From Quercus robur (lineage: Eukaryota > Streptophyta > Magnoliopsida > Fagales > Fagaceae), in the NCBI RefSeq assembly GCF_932294415.1, contig NC_065544.1, forward strand, positions 18,885,351-18,949,350: a stretch of DNA of 64,000 bases. Direction: 5' to 3'. Positions 45,901 to 58,160 of this stretch are shown here, piece by piece. Each line of letters opens with the position of its first letter. Within the stretch, counting starts at the first letter, position 1. The position numbers and the translations under genes were made by a program. Below the pieces are notes generated by a model. That model worked only from the letters and a program-made list of their open reading frames with translations, was not told where the DNA came from and ran no database searches.

Positions 45901-48900
45901 ATAATGAAACAACAATAACAGTGGTTTCAATTAGTTCAAAAGGAAAAGATTTTTGTCCTAATAATAAGAGAGAAATTAAGTATATGTTTGGAACTAGCGT
46001 ATAAGTTAGTTTTTATGTCATTCTAAAAAAAAATTATGTGCAACTTTTTAAAAAATCATTTTTTCTTACATATTTTTTTAATAATTTTTTTCAAAGTATA
46101 AATATACTTTAGCACACTTTCAGTAAAAAGTTTTCAGAAAAAGTTAGATAAGTTATTTCCAAACGGATATTAAATGAAACTTCTACTGAATTCCTTTATA
46201 AGATTTTCTTTTTTAACAATAAAAACAAAAGAAGAGAAGTAATAATTGATAATCATTCTCAAAAGGAAAAAAAAAAAAAAAATTCTCTTCTAAACTTTCA
46301 TGACCAATGGAAAAACCACTTTTGAAGTTAAGTCATGGAATCACATATTGTTAGATATATCAAGTGCTATTACAGCAATAAATACAACACATGCAAAGAA
46401 ATTATTTTAATTTTAGCTTTTGTGCAAATTCAATAGGTATTCCAATTAAAACTATCCAAACACAATAATTAACAAAATAAAAAATTCAACATGCAAATTC
46501 ACAATCAAGACTCCAAATTGTTATGTGAAATCCCTCCAATGAGAAGGAAAAAATCACAGGACCTAGTCTAATAAAATATTCCACTATATATAGAATAATT
46601 GGTTTACAACTATCTTCTCCAAGACAAATTCTAGGCTACCGATTATAAAAAAAAAAAAAGAAAAAACCTATTATGTTCAAGGTATTGATTAGTAAGAATT
46701 CTCAAGACGTTTGCATTAGAGGTTTAATCCGTGTAATTGCAAAAACTAAAACTACCACTACTACAAAATAAAAAATAAAAAATAATAACAACAGCATGTG
46801 ACAATTATGATTTATATTGTACTGCAATATAAAATTAAGATTTGCCGGGGATGGTTCGTTTAAGGCTAAATTTTTATCAAATGAACCATCGAAACATAGA
46901 TAAAATTTGATACTTGTCAAGGTTAAATTTATATGAAATCAGTATGTAATCAAACTTGCATGGCCAGCAAGGAGATACAGAAAGAAATTCAGTGCAGCTT
47001 TAAACCATATGGTTTTTTCAATTTTCTCGTTGCTTCTTATCAGTTTCTTCCAGGATAGGTAGATTGGGAGAATTCTTGGCACATATTGGAACAGAACAAA
47101 AGAGTTGAACAATTTTATTTTATTTGAAGATTTCGTTTGTGCCATTTCTGAAAAAATCCATGAAGTTACCACCTGAAAGATTACAACATGGGTTTAGTGT
47201 TTAGAGTTAATGGATAAATCTAATTATGCATAGGACAATGTTAATTTAAAGATAATTCTGAGTTGTAAATTGTCTAAAACTTTTCCTTTTCACATAATAG
47301 CCTATTTGAAGTTTTTTAGTATTGAAGGAAAATTATTTTCCTTGTTGAAAAATCAAATTGGCAATTCTTATAAAAGAAGTAATCTGTTATCCTTTATATT
47401 TAAAAATTAAAACCAATCACTGTGTTCTATTAACTATGGGAAGAGGTTCATAGGAAAAAAATAGTTTAGAAAAAAATTGCTCCAAGCCACTATGTAATGG
47501 AAATTAACAAAACAGTCTATGTCTCATAATAAAAATATTAAAAAAAAAAAAAATTTGCATGTACTTGTCACACTGGATAAATCAGCGTTGTTGTGATGAA
47601 ATATGAATCAAATTGTGGTAGCTAGAAAATTATTACACAGGAAGAATTTTCATAGATAGAAGTCTAGATCAACGTCTAGACGAAGGAAGAATATTAATTG
47701 TACGGAGTTTTTTTAATATTACAAGATGAGATATTATCAATATCTTTGTAAAATCAAAAATCAGTAACTATGTTATCAATTAAATTTTTGTAGTTTATAA
47801 TTATATATGCAATAAAAAATAAGTTTATAAATCAAATAGTAAATAACATTTAATTAGTTCAAAATTTGACATAAATTTCAAGATAATAAAGAATAAACAA
47901 TCCAATGGTTAAATTTTCAAAATATATAATCATGTTAATTTTTTTTACTGAGAGTTATAGTCATTACTGGTGAATTTATGCGAATATAAAGAACATGCAA
48001 TGGGTGTGAATTTGTGTGAATGCCCTTTTGTTAGCCTAATTACAACAGGAGGTGAAAATAATAATTCTCTATATAAACATTATAGTTAAACAGAAGTATA
48101 CCTGTGGGATGGGAAGAATAACTAGAAGGTCTAATAGGAAGTACGGCCACAAATACCTCTGAGCTATTTTCCAAGAATCTGTAATTAACGCAGGTCTTCC
48201 AAGTTTCTGAAGTTTCTTGTCTATAAAACCAGTACGAAATTGTAATATGATATGCATTAGGTAAATCATATCGTTGAATGATCGCAAAAAGAGAGCTCTG
48301 GTCCACAACTTTTTGTCTAACTCAATGCACTTTTTGTCTCCATTGATCACGGGAAGGTAAAAGAACAAGGGATCCAATAATATTGCGATCACACACGACA
48401 ATACAAATATTATACTCCACCTTGGTAAGAATTTTCCATGTGGGTCAATAATTGTCTTTGACCTCGTTCTTTTTGACGCTGAATCACCACCACCATCCTT
48501 GACCTTGTGAGGTTGCCTCTCGATATCGTAATTACTGAACAAATACATGGCAAACATAAAATTTGGTCAGCGAAAGACCAAACTCAAAATGTTCTCAAAC
48601 CTTCCCATTATCGAAATAATCTTTAATCCCATTATCAAAATAATCTTTATACTTTCAAAATGATTAAAACACACTCAAAACCTACATTATGACTTAAGTT
48701 CCGAGAGTTTGGACATTATTTAAAATCTAAGGATTTTGGTTTTTAAATCCTTTGGTGGATTTGGCCCAAATCCAATCGTTACCTTCTCAAACTATGCAAA
48801 TAGGTACCAGATTTAAACTCTTAAACCCAAATTCACAGGAAACAAATACTGTTATACAAACACATCGATGACTCCATAATAGTAGTAACTAAATAGTTTA

Positions 48901-50228
48901 AACTTCTGGCCAAAAATTTAAAAAAGGAAAAATGTAATTGTCAAGTAAGGGAGAAAGAAAAAAAAAATACCAAAAGTCTTATAGTTCAACTAATGCTTCA
49001 TAATATTTTTAAAGAAAATGACCAAGGTTCAAATCCAACTATCCTATTGTAATTATCAAATTATAGCAAAAAATTTTGCCACTTCACTTGCATCTTTTTG
49101 TGTTTCCAGGGAAAATGTTAAAGATTCAAATTCCCCTCCCATTGTTGTAACCAAAGTTTTGAATTCCATGTTGTTCTGCGGACGTTCCAGTTGGAACTTT
49201 TTGTTCCAGTGGGAGGGTAGATCGATCATCTGAAATTTGGGGTACGTCTCATTTCAAATTCCGACCTGCACCAGCTTGAACTGGTGTGCTAGCCGAAGTA
49301 CTAGTTCCAGGTCGAAATAAAGAGATGGCCTTGTTAGCTCGACTCGTCTGTACATGATCTTAGTTGATCATGGGAATGAGTAGGTATGGAGGTGATATGT
49401 TGCTTAGCACTCAACTTGGAGAGAGAGATTTTGCTAGATGTGGCGAGAAGGTCAAAGAGGGCTAAACTAAAGAAGGTGAGAAAGATGAGAACAGAGAGTG
49501 CGAAAGGGTTCTGTGATAAGCTGATAATGAAATACTAATAAAAAAGGAAAAAAATCTAGAATCGCAAATTATTATATTGCTTTTTCCTTCGCAAATTGTG
49601 AGAAGTTAATAAAAATGTTAGTATATAGGTAACTGATAGATAATTATTCATAATTTGTTACGAGTTAAAAAAAAAAAAAACTATAAAATAGTTTATGATA
49701 CTAGAACCCTTAAATAAAAAGAAGACAAAGAAGATAAGGTGCCTAGAAAATGAACAATCAACAATGATAAGTGAGAAAAGAAAAATGATAGTCGAGAGTG
49801 GGAAGGGTCAATTTTTGAGTAGTATTTAAGTTGAAGGGAAGTTTCTTGGAAGGTGGGTGCTTGCTTATTTACAAGAGTACCAGCCAGCCAAGTTTGATTT
49901 TTTATTTTTATATTTTCACTTTACAACTAACCATTTTGCCTTCTCAAAGAATAAGACATGGCCTACGTAGTTCAAGAATGTTAGGAGTATTTTGTAACCA
50001 ATAATTTTGTGACGGCGACATTTACCATGTTTTTCTGCAACTATTCTATCTAGCTAACTGTAAACAGTGAAAAAAAAAATTATGATTAACTAAATTGAAA
50101 CAATTCAGAGGCTCAAATTGGCGACACAGAAGCTGAGCAAAAGAGACGAACCTGACACCGTTCCGAAGTTGACTCCAAAGGCAATGAATAACAAGTGATA
50201 CAGTGGCGACAACCTTCCCACAATCCAT
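42946..50228 (-). CDS. CNGC: Cyclic nucleotide-gated ion channel (CNGC), seven exons, frameshifted
   Basis: Plant CNGCs are plasma-membrane cation channels gated by cyclic nucleotides and calmodulin, often passing Ca2+. Exons by splice consensus: 50152-50228, 48102-48534, 46960-47172, 45579-45853, 45320-45431, 44301-44563 and 42946-43524. Visible features: IIDPHGKFLPRW and IFVLSCVIAILLDPLFFYLP (S1), S2-S3, VLFQYVPRILPIY (S4), LAGHVLGAFWYFFS (S5), pore helix FPEKLFYCLWWGLQNLSS with filter GQN, S6 ending YFLGNLQ, C-linker IELWISKHHLP and LLPNLPGELQ, cyclic-nucleotide-binding domain with ERDPIDAIFFITDG and GEYFGEELLEW, and an IQ-like VVQKIWRR. All junctions keep phase except within exon 6, which is one base short. 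About 650 residues would result without that lesion. Exon 1 is the least certain; an in-exon ATG at 48557 is an alternative start. Confidence 0.85.
44301..44563 (-). pseudogene. CNGC: CNGC exon 6 (C-linker) with a one-base frameshift
   Basis: Both flanking junctions are phase 0, so the exon should be a multiple of three, but it measures 263 bp. The 5' part reads MYMQLETSRSEQVRMKM, as expected after S6 (GNLQ), then meets TAG at 44477-44479. The 3' part (KEQIELWISKHHLPSEM to GLKRLKT) is in the adjacent frame. The missing base lies between about 44480 and 44520, in an A-rich stretch. It could be a true null allele or pseudogene, or an assembly error. Confidence 0.8.
45980..46173. mobile_element. 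hAT-type MITE in CNGC intron 3
   Basis: The left end ATATGTTTGGAACTAGCG mirrors the right end, which read inward begins ATCCGTTTGGAAATAACTTA. The ~190-bp AT-rich body has no coding content. It lies inside the GC-AG intron. Confidence 0.55.
46951..46962 (-). other. GC-AG intron donor (CNGC intron 3)
   Basis: Exon 3 ends CAT and the intron starts GCAAGT, the classic GC-AG donor. With this donor the protein reads LLAGH then VLGAFWY across S5, as in other CNGCs. The nearby GT three bases in would break the frame. The acceptor is TTTTAG at 45854-45859. Confidence 0.8.
48976..49145 (+). repeat. Two degenerate SINE heads in CNGC intron 1
   Basis: TTATAGTTCAACTAATGC with GGTTCAAATCCAACT, and CACTTCACTTGCATC with GATTCAAATTCCCC, form two consecutive A-box/B-box pairs about 100 bp apart, related to 13505-13600 and 31868-31985. 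Both are antisense to the channel gene. Confidence 0.45.
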
Positions 50229-50308
50229 ACTTGCAAAGACCCAGAAAACTTTACTTGAAAATCAGAATTTTGATCCCTGGATAATTAAATGGAAAACAGA
50301 TTAGACAA

Positions 50309-51416
50309 TGTAAAGTTGAATTTATTCAACCATCTAATTGGCTTTATTCCGTGCCAAATTTGCTTGTAATTCAACATTTAGTAACCCTGTATTTAGGTGG
50401 GTTTGATGTAAGGGTAGTGAGTGAGATAGAGTGAAGATTGCTCAAGAGTGTGCAAGAAAACAGAGACTTGCGGCTGGGACTCGCGGGTGACTCGCGGCTG
50501 CAAGCCGCCAGACGCAGCACACGTGCCAAGCATGCTGGAAGATGAACAGTCATGCTAGCTGGAGCACTACAGGACAAAACATGACAACTGGCCATACGGT
50601 TATCTCGCGACTGGATCTCGCGACTTAGTCAAGCCGCGAGGTCAAGCCGCGAGCCACCCCTGTTTTGTAAAACCTAACGTTTCACATTCCTCTCCCACTC
50701 CAGTATAAATACCCCTATTACCCACGATTGAAAGAGAGCTTCCAGAAAGAATTTTGAGAGAGAAACCCTAAAGAAAAACCAGATTGATTCACCCACAATC
50801 TATACATTAGAGTCTCTTCAAATTCCTCAACTCTCTTCCTCTCCATTGTCAAATCCTTGAGAGGCATTATACCAAACCTGGTTCTCACCTTCATCATCAC
50901 TGTGAGACAGCTGTTTGGATTTCTGGGAAGCAGTTAGGAAGGAACCAATCTTCATTGGTTGATGCTACGGTCTAGTAGCGGAATCCGAAAAGCTAGAAAA
51001 GAAAAAGGTTCGGCGCAACCTCGTTGGAGCAAGAAGCTTGGAGGGCTTAGGTGCACTGGGTAGATTAGGCTTGGAGGGTCTATTGCTGTCCTTGTATCCC
51101 AACTGTATTTTCTAGTGGATTGTTTACCGCTTGGAGGGCGACAGAGAGGTTTTACGCCGAGGGCTTCGGTTTCCTCTTCGATAACACATCGCGTGTTGTC
51201 TTTGTGTTTGCATTTTCTTTCCTCTCTATCTTTGCCTTTTTATTATCTGCTGTGGATTATATTTTGTTTTGGCTTAGATAGTTTTTACCAATTCCATATT
51301 ATAGCATATGTTAAGTTTCCGCACACTAGTTGTTTGACATATTGCTTGAATTGGTTAAGTTGTAATTTGGGGGTCTAAACGTTCAAAGGTGTTTTGTACA
51401 CGTTTTTGAACTTTCA
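50309..51416 (+). mobile_element. Solo LTR (1,108 bp) with target duplication
   Basis: It starts TGTAAAGTTGAA and ends GAACTTTCA, flanked by GACAA at 50304-50308 and 51417-51421. No internal retroelement sequence is present, so this is a solo LTR from recombination. It has CTCGCG/CGCGAG palindromic motifs (about 50470-50655), a TATA-like TATAAATACCCC near 50703, and a GGGGGTCTAAACG motif near its end. A related copy is at about 62861-63925. It lies 80 bp upstream of the proposed CNGC start codon, in the opposite orientation. Confidence 0.9.
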
Positions 51417-51421
51417 GACAA

Positions 51422-52354
51422 AAATACAACCAATTTTTCATTTATTTCAAGAACAAACTCCCTACTCCCAAGTGTGTGCACCATAAGACAAAAGTTTTTT
51501 CCAGCCTAGCTAGGCAGAAGCAAAAGGAAAAGTAAGAGTTGTAAATATGTATACACCCATGAAGAGAAATAACATTTGTATTCATAAAAAAGTAAATGGT
51601 ACCCGATAAACTCAAGTTGAACGCATTTTACAAGAGTGGCAGAAACTGGGTTTGTAATAGGATTTTAAGATTGCGAAGGTGAAGGTGAACGTGAACGTGA
51701 ACGTGAACACGCAGATACTACTAAGTCATAGTCAAAGTCAACTCCTGCCGTGCAAGTAACTGAGCGAAGAGCCAAAGACCAGCTGTCAATCTTTCAAGTC
51801 TTCCTATACAACAATCTAGTCGTCAAGCTTTCACATGGTCCACCACAATTTAGTGTCCCCTACCCATATATAATGTGAATGTTCATTTGAAAATGTAGTA
51901 AAAAAAATGGCTTCAAATATGTTGGAGTTATTTTATATCAACTCATTATAATTATGTGACAATTAAAAAAAATAGTCCGTGTGTAGTTTTGGTCACTTCT
52001 TTAAACGAGTCATATTATGTGTTTAAATCGCTACTTAGTGAATTAGAAATATAAATTCAAACATATATTTGGATTCAAATTTTATCAATTATGAATTGTT
52101 ATAAATTTTTGTTGTATCACTAAAAAATACTTTCTTCTATAATGGGGAATTATTTCCGGTCTTTTTGGATTTAATTAATCACAGAATTATAATATTATTT
52201 TTTTTCAGCCGCTCATACAATAAGGCAGGGATTTAAGACTTGAATTTATTTCCAATCATTTTTGGATTTATTCACGGATTTTTTTTATGTCATATTCATA
52301 GAACTATTGATAAAATACAAATGTGACAAAAACAAACGGTTTAGTTACTTATAA
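51422..52354. other. Intergenic, no gene recognised
   Basis: A short GTGAAC hexamer run lies at about 51680-51706. Otherwise AT-rich without supported features. Confidence 0.4.
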
Positions 52355-52355
52355 A

Positions 52356-52382
52356 CTAGTGTGTAACTCCATGCATATGCAT
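52356..52382 (-). mobile_element. Helitron-like 3' terminus
   Basis: On the minus strand the palindrome ATGCATATGCAT (52371-52382) is followed by an 11-nt spacer and CTAG then T, the same geometry and nearly the same sequence as 32377-32403. The 5' end was not located. Confidence 0.45.
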
Positions 52383-52843
52383 GAGTATAATTAAAAACAA
52401 TTACAATTGCACAGTTCAAATTATATATTTTTTTAGAAGAAGTTTAAACTATACACGGTATTAGCTTACATATTTTTTTAATCATGCATTTTTAAAATAT
52501 GTAATGGTTTCTCATTATATATATGATTTAGGATTTAATTGGATTTAAATTCTTTGATTTTAGTACTCAATAATTCACTTGCCACAAAAATTAAAACATT
52601 AGATGAACACATAGCACAAAATTGGACTCCAATTGGAACGGTGACATTGGCTAGTCCCTCAATGGTGCTGACATTGGCATATTTTTCAATGAACAAAGTT
52701 TAGCTATAAAATAAGTTGTAGCCCTACAATCTTACTCAATAAAATAAATATGACTACATATTTTGAAAATCTAACCGTTAAATTGTATGTTCTTTATGCT
52801 CTTAATACACATGTCAAATTTTGTGTTAATCGGATATCATTTA

Positions 52844-53603
52844 TGTAAGGACCAGATTTGGGCCCCTATCCCAAAGGATGTATGAACTTAGGCCCAAAGA
52901 GCCCAATACAAAGAATTTGTAGAGAGTGGGTTGGAAAACCGGGTTTTAATGAGTTGGACAACAAGTAAAGTGGATCCAGATGACAAGAAAATGAAGATAG
53001 ACTGATTTAATCTAAAGAAAATCGTCCTCGGCAAAGTCCGGGGAGATCCGTTCTTATATATTTTTCTCAAGTTTGATTACAAGTTTTAACTTTTGATTGC
53101 TACAGTGTTTCTCTCTTCATTTCTCGATCCATTCTCCATGGAGGGTCTCTTACATTATATAGTTCTCTTTAGACGATCTTGGCCCTCCACTTGTTGATCA
53201 TCCAAGCCACTATTTGAGTGCTTGTCCCATCGACACCCTCTCAGGCTCTCTGTGAGTTGGGGCAGCCAAGACAGCACTGTTCAGAGGTTTTCTCCACATT
53301 AATACAGCTAGAAAGTTAGCTACAGAGCATTTAATGCGATGGTAGCAGTTTTCCCTTGAGATATTTCATAGTCTCCCCCTATTTTGTTCCTTCTAGATAC
53401 TTATCCTCATCAGTGAAATCGTCCGGAACATGGCTCCTGGTATCAGACCACATCTTCTGACCTTGGCTTTGCTGAACCGAGGAAGTATTCCTCCTCGGAC
53501 AACCTTCTCGGATGATTATGATATGACCTCACCTCTTTACTTACCAACACAGATTCCTAGGAAGGTGTTTACCCGTCCTCTGATTGGGCCCCTAACCTAA
53601 TAT
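52844..53603 (-). mobile_element. Solo LTR, probably Ty3/gypsy type
   Basis: Printed-strand ends are TGTAAGGACCAGATTTGGGC and GGGCCCCTAACCTAATA, with a short internal inverted GGGCCC symmetry near both ends. A TATATAAT and a transcript-like layout read on the minus strand. The outer base pair at the right is altered (TAATA rather than TAACA). No internal domains are attached and no target duplication was confirmed. Confidence 0.65.
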
Positions 53604-54238
53604 ATATATAGATATGCATTCTTGGGTCTATCATCCCTACAATTTACTATATCATCTATAAACTTATATTTTATCCATACTTTAAACAACAAAAACTTGC
53701 AATTTAAATAATTTATTGATAACATAGCTATTGATCTTTAATTTTCTAGAAATTTTGCAAGCATGAAAGATATAAGAAGAAGATGCAATCCAATGGTAAA
53801 TTTGCCAAAATTCACCTCTAATAAAAAAAATATTAAGTAAGGTTGTAGCGTTAAATTACAACCAATTTTGTAGCTAAACTTTATCATTTTTCAGTATATA
53901 TATATATATATATTAGTAAAAACATTTATTCCTTTCCAAAAATAAATTCTTTTTCATTTTATATTTAGAGATTTAGGTTTATAAGAGGTGTGTATGGATC
54001 GGGTTGAAATATATATGTGTAGTTTAGTAATACTTTTTTTTCAAAATAAATAAATAAAAGAAAGAAAAAAAAGAAAAGGAGAGGAGGTTTAGGTTTCAAA
54101 TCCTCTACCAAAGTATTAGAATTTACATATTTTTATGTTTGGTTCGACATGAATTGATTTTTGAAAAATATTTTTCACCTTTACAAATGTTTGGAGTGAC
54201 GAAAAATGTTGATCAACCGAAAATTGTTTCACGCTTAA
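53604..54238. other. Intergenic, no gene recognised
   Basis: AT-rich, with a TA run at about 53897-53914. Nothing supported. Confidence 0.4.
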
Positions 54239-54241
54239 CCA

Positions 54242-54531
54242 CACTACAACAAAATGTATTTTCACTGTAGACTAATTAAATTCGCGCCCTAATTTTTCCT
54301 TTTGGCGCCCTTGTTTCAAATCAACAAATAGCGACGAAATTTCAATTTCGTCACTAAAGGCTATTATATTTTTTCATTTTTAGCGACGAAATTCAAATTT
54401 CGTCACTAGAGGTTATTATTTTTTTCATTTTTTGCAACGAATTATAAATTTCGTCACTAAATGTAAGTTTTCAATGACGAAAAATTTTTCCTCACTAAAA
54501 TTCGTCACTAAAAATACATTTTCTTGTAGTG
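54242..54531. mobile_element. CACTA MITE with 3-bp target duplication
   Basis: The terminal inverted repeats are CACTACAACAAAATGTATTT and CACTACAAGAAAATGTATTT, differing at one base. They are flanked by CCA at 54239-54241 and 54532-54534. The interior has the subterminal TTTCGTCACTAAA and TAGCGACGAAATT motifs typical of En/Spm-type elements. At 290 bp it is non-autonomous. Confidence 0.93.
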
Positions 54532-54534
54532 CCA

Positions 54535-55053
54535 TAAAATAAAGGCACTTATGGTGGAAATTAATTTACGCTTTCATTTTCAATAAACCACTTTCCCCCT
54601 CGCCCAAAATTTATCAACCAAACAACCACGCCACCTCCCACTGTCTGTCACCCAACCACTACACTCCACTAATGTCCCTGGTCGCCACCACCGATCCCTG
54701 ATCATAGTTTTTTTTTAATCTAAAATTTATTATTTTTTTATATAAAATATGTGTCTAAGAGATAAGAAAATAGTGGAAAATATGTTTTCCATAACATTTT
54801 CAAGAATGTAACCAAGCACTTGAAAATAATTTCACTTCTGTGGAACCAAACACAAAAAATCTTATGGAAAGGAAAACAAAAGGATCTTTAGATTTAACCA
54901 AAAAAAAAAAAAAGGAAACAAAAAGATGTCGTGTTTTGATCTATGCACAGCCATTAGTAAAACAACGTCATGTGATTTAGTTATTTCATGTGTGATCTTT
55001 TGAAAAGAGTTATCCATGCGTGTGTCCTTCAATGAGACAATACAGTTTTGGGC
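54535..55053. other. Intergenic, no gene recognised
   Basis: No coding frame or repeat recognised. Confidence 0.4.
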
Positions 55054-55063
55054 CAATCTTTTA

Positions 55064-55397
55064 GGCCAAAATGGCCATATACCACCTTTTTTGGAAATTT
55101 TTAGCAAAAAAACACTGTTTCGGAAATAAATGGCACACTACCACTTTTTCCAGAACTTGAGTTTCAGAAACTCGAGTTCCTCATCAGTTCTGCCACCGTG
55201 GCACTGCTGAGTTGGATTTGTGCGATTAAAAAAAATTATGTGGTACTCGAGCTTGGTAAACTCGAGTACCATTTACACAATACTCGAGTATACCAAGCTC
55301 AAGTACTTTTTATAAATAAAATGCAAAAAAAAAAAAAAAAAAAAAAATTACACAGTACTCGAGTTTGGTAAACTCGATTACTGTGTAAATTTTTTTT
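55064..55397. repeat. Left TIR of the MULE-like element
   Basis: GGCCAAAATGGCC, then CTGTTTCGGAAATAAATGGC, paired ACTCGAG motifs (GGTACTCGAGCTTGG and inverted partners) and an A tract. It matches the reverse complement of 60236-60560 over about 320 bp. Confidence 0.85.
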
Positions 55398-55406
55398 TTT
55401 TTTTGC

Positions 55407-55438
<32 letters not shown>

Positions 55439-55594
55439 TGTTTTTTTTTTGTTTTTTTTTTTTTTTTTTTTTGTTTGGTGATAAACAACAAATAAACATA
55501 AAGATAAAAATAAGTAGCTTTTTTTATGTTTTTATTTATTTAAATAGAAGTATTGTAAAATATAGAGATTTTAATTTCGAAATATGAATTTAAT

Positions 55595-57240
55595 TTCTAC
55601 ATTAATTAAAATTGTTCATTGTTTTCTCATAAAAATTGTTCATTGTTTTCTATATAAACAATTTCTACGATTTTGCATAAAATTACTTTCTATTCAGCAT
55701 TATTTAAGAAATTGTTTGCTCTCTTTTTTGCATAAATTATTTTTTGTTCACTATTTAAAAAATTGTTCACTGTTTTCTCATAAAACACCTAGTGAAATCG
55801 TGTTTTCTAAATTTAAACGCCAAATCTGAATGCTTTTTCATGTTTGAATTTCACAATAATCGAATATATTTTTCTGAATTTATAAAATCTGTTTCTACAT
55901 TAATAAAATTTTCCCTTTGCACATCATATTTATTGTATATTCAAATCTGCTTATTGCATTCATAAAATCTGTTTTCTGCATTAAGTAAAACTGTTCACTG
56001 TTTTCTCATAAAAATTGTTCACTGTTTTCTGTAAAAACTATTTCTAGCATTTTGCATAAAATTATTTTCTGTTCAACATTATTTAAAAAATTGTTCACTC
56101 TCTTTTCTGCGTAAATTATTCTCTGTTCACTGTTTAAAAAATTGTTCGTTGTTTTCTCATAAAACACCTAGTGAAATCGTGTTTTCTAAATTTAAAAGCC
56201 AAATCTGAATACTTTTTCATGTTTAAATTTCACAATAATCGAATTTGTTTTTCTGCATTGATAAAATCTGTTTCTAGGTTAATAAAATTTGCTCTTTACA
56301 TATCATGTTTACTGTATTTTCGAAGCTGCTTACCGCATTCATAAAATCTTTTTTTTGCATTAATTAAAACTGTTTACTGTTTTCTCATAAAAATTGTTCA
56401 CTCTTTTCTGCATAAATTGTTTTTAGCATTGGCGCAGTTATTGCACTTATATGGTTTTTGTGTTTTTTTTTTTTTAAATATGTAACCATATGAATAATGG
56501 ACAAACTCCATGAAAGAAAAATGAATGATTCGTACAAATCACCTAATGGTAAATGCCTTGAAAAATTCGAATTTGTAAAAAAGTTCGAATTAGTTGAATG
56601 TAGAACTGTTCACTAAGTAAAACTATTTTCTGCATTAAGTAAAATTGTTCACTGTTTTCTCATAAAAATTGTTCAATATTTTCTGCATAAACTATTTCTA
56701 GCATTCTGCATAAAATTATTTTCTGTTCAGCATTATTTAAAAAATTGTTCACTCTCTTTTCTGCGTAAATTATTCTCTGTTCAATGTTTAAAAATTTGTT
56801 CGCTGTTTTCTCATAAAACACCTAGTGAAATCGTGTTTTTTAAATTTAAAAGCCAAATTTGAATGCTTTTTCATGTTTAAATTTCACAATAATCGAATTT
56901 GTTTTTCTGCATGGATAAAATCTGTTTCTACGTTAATAAAATTTGCTCTCTACACATCATGTTTAATGTATTTTTGAAGCTTCTTACCGCATTCATAAAA
57001 TTTGTTTTTTGCATTAAGTAAAACTGTTCACTGTTTTCTCATAAAAATTGTTCACTATTTTCTGCATAAACAGTTTTTAGCATTGGCGCAATTATTGCAC
57101 TTAAATGGTTTTTGTGTTTTTTTAAATATGTAACCATATGAATAATGGACAAACTCCATGAAAGAAAAATGAATGATTCATATAAATCACCTAATGGTAA
57201 ATGCCTCGAAAAATTCGAATTTGTAAAAAAGTTCGAATTA
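55595..57240. repeat. Tandem ~390-bp units in the MULE-like interior
   Basis: Three copies carry TTGTTCACTGTTTTCTCATA, then AACACCTAGTGAAATCGTG and TTTCACAATAATCGAAT. The second and third are followed by the same ~220-bp spacer (AGCATTGGCGCA to TGCCTTGAAAAATTCG), giving a 650-bp higher-order unit. Confidence 0.75.
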
Positions 57241-57971
57241 GTTGAATGTAGAAAGTCTAGAAAAATCGATGGAAAATCAATGAACGTACCAAATCGTGAA
57301 GGTGTACATAAGATGTACAGATAGTCTAGACTTGTTGAGAAATTTGATTTCGTTGAAAGTACAAAATAATGAAAATTCAATGGAAAAGTATGTACGTTAG
57401 ATGTATAGATCGTATGTATTTGTTAAAAATTTGAATTCGTTGAATGTACAAAACTGTGAAAACTCAAGGAAAAATTGTGTACATTAGATGTACAGATAGT
57501 ACGAATTTGTTGAAAAGTTTGAATTCGTTGATTGTGTAAAATTGTGAAAATTCAAATGAAAATTGAACATAACAAATTGAGTAAACTTAATGGAAAATTA
57601 ATTACATTAGATGTACAGATCATCCAAATTTGTTTCCAAATTTGAAGTCGTCAAATGTACGAAATCGTGAAAATTCAATTTAAAACTATGTACTAACGTA
57701 CTAATCATCCTGATTTGATGAAAATTTCAAAATTGTTGAACGTACAAAATCGTGAAATCTTAATGGAAAATCGAAATTGTTAAACGTACCAAATCATGAA
57801 AATTCAATGGAAAATTGTGTACATTAGATGTACAAATATTCTGGACTTGTTGAGAAATTTGATTTCGTTGAAAGTACAAAATCGTGAAAATTCAAGAGAA
57901 AATTGTGTACATTAGATGTACAGATCGTTCGAATTTGTAAAAAACAAAATTTAGATGTGTAGATCGTTCGA

Positions 57972-58160
57972 ATTTGTTGATTGTATAAAATCTTGAAAGT
58001 ACAGAATAAAATTGTGTAAATTAGATTTCGAATTTTTCCATTTAATTTTCACGATTTTGTACATTTAACCAATTCAAACTTTTCAACAAATTTAGACTAT
58101 CTGTACATCTAATTTACACAATTTTATTTTGTACTTTCAAGATTTTATACAATCAACAAA
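57972..58160. repeat. Central inverted repeat of the fold-back interior
   Basis: 54-bp arms at 57972-58025 and 58107-58160 match with one mismatch around an 81-nt spacer. Sequences outside these arms are also inverted copies of each other, so this marks the axis of symmetry. Confidence 0.85.

Noticed and set aside
55584-57380. Frames rich in [12 protein letters not shown] repeats
   Set aside because: Translations of the ~390-bp interior repeats of the fold-back element; no protein family recognised.
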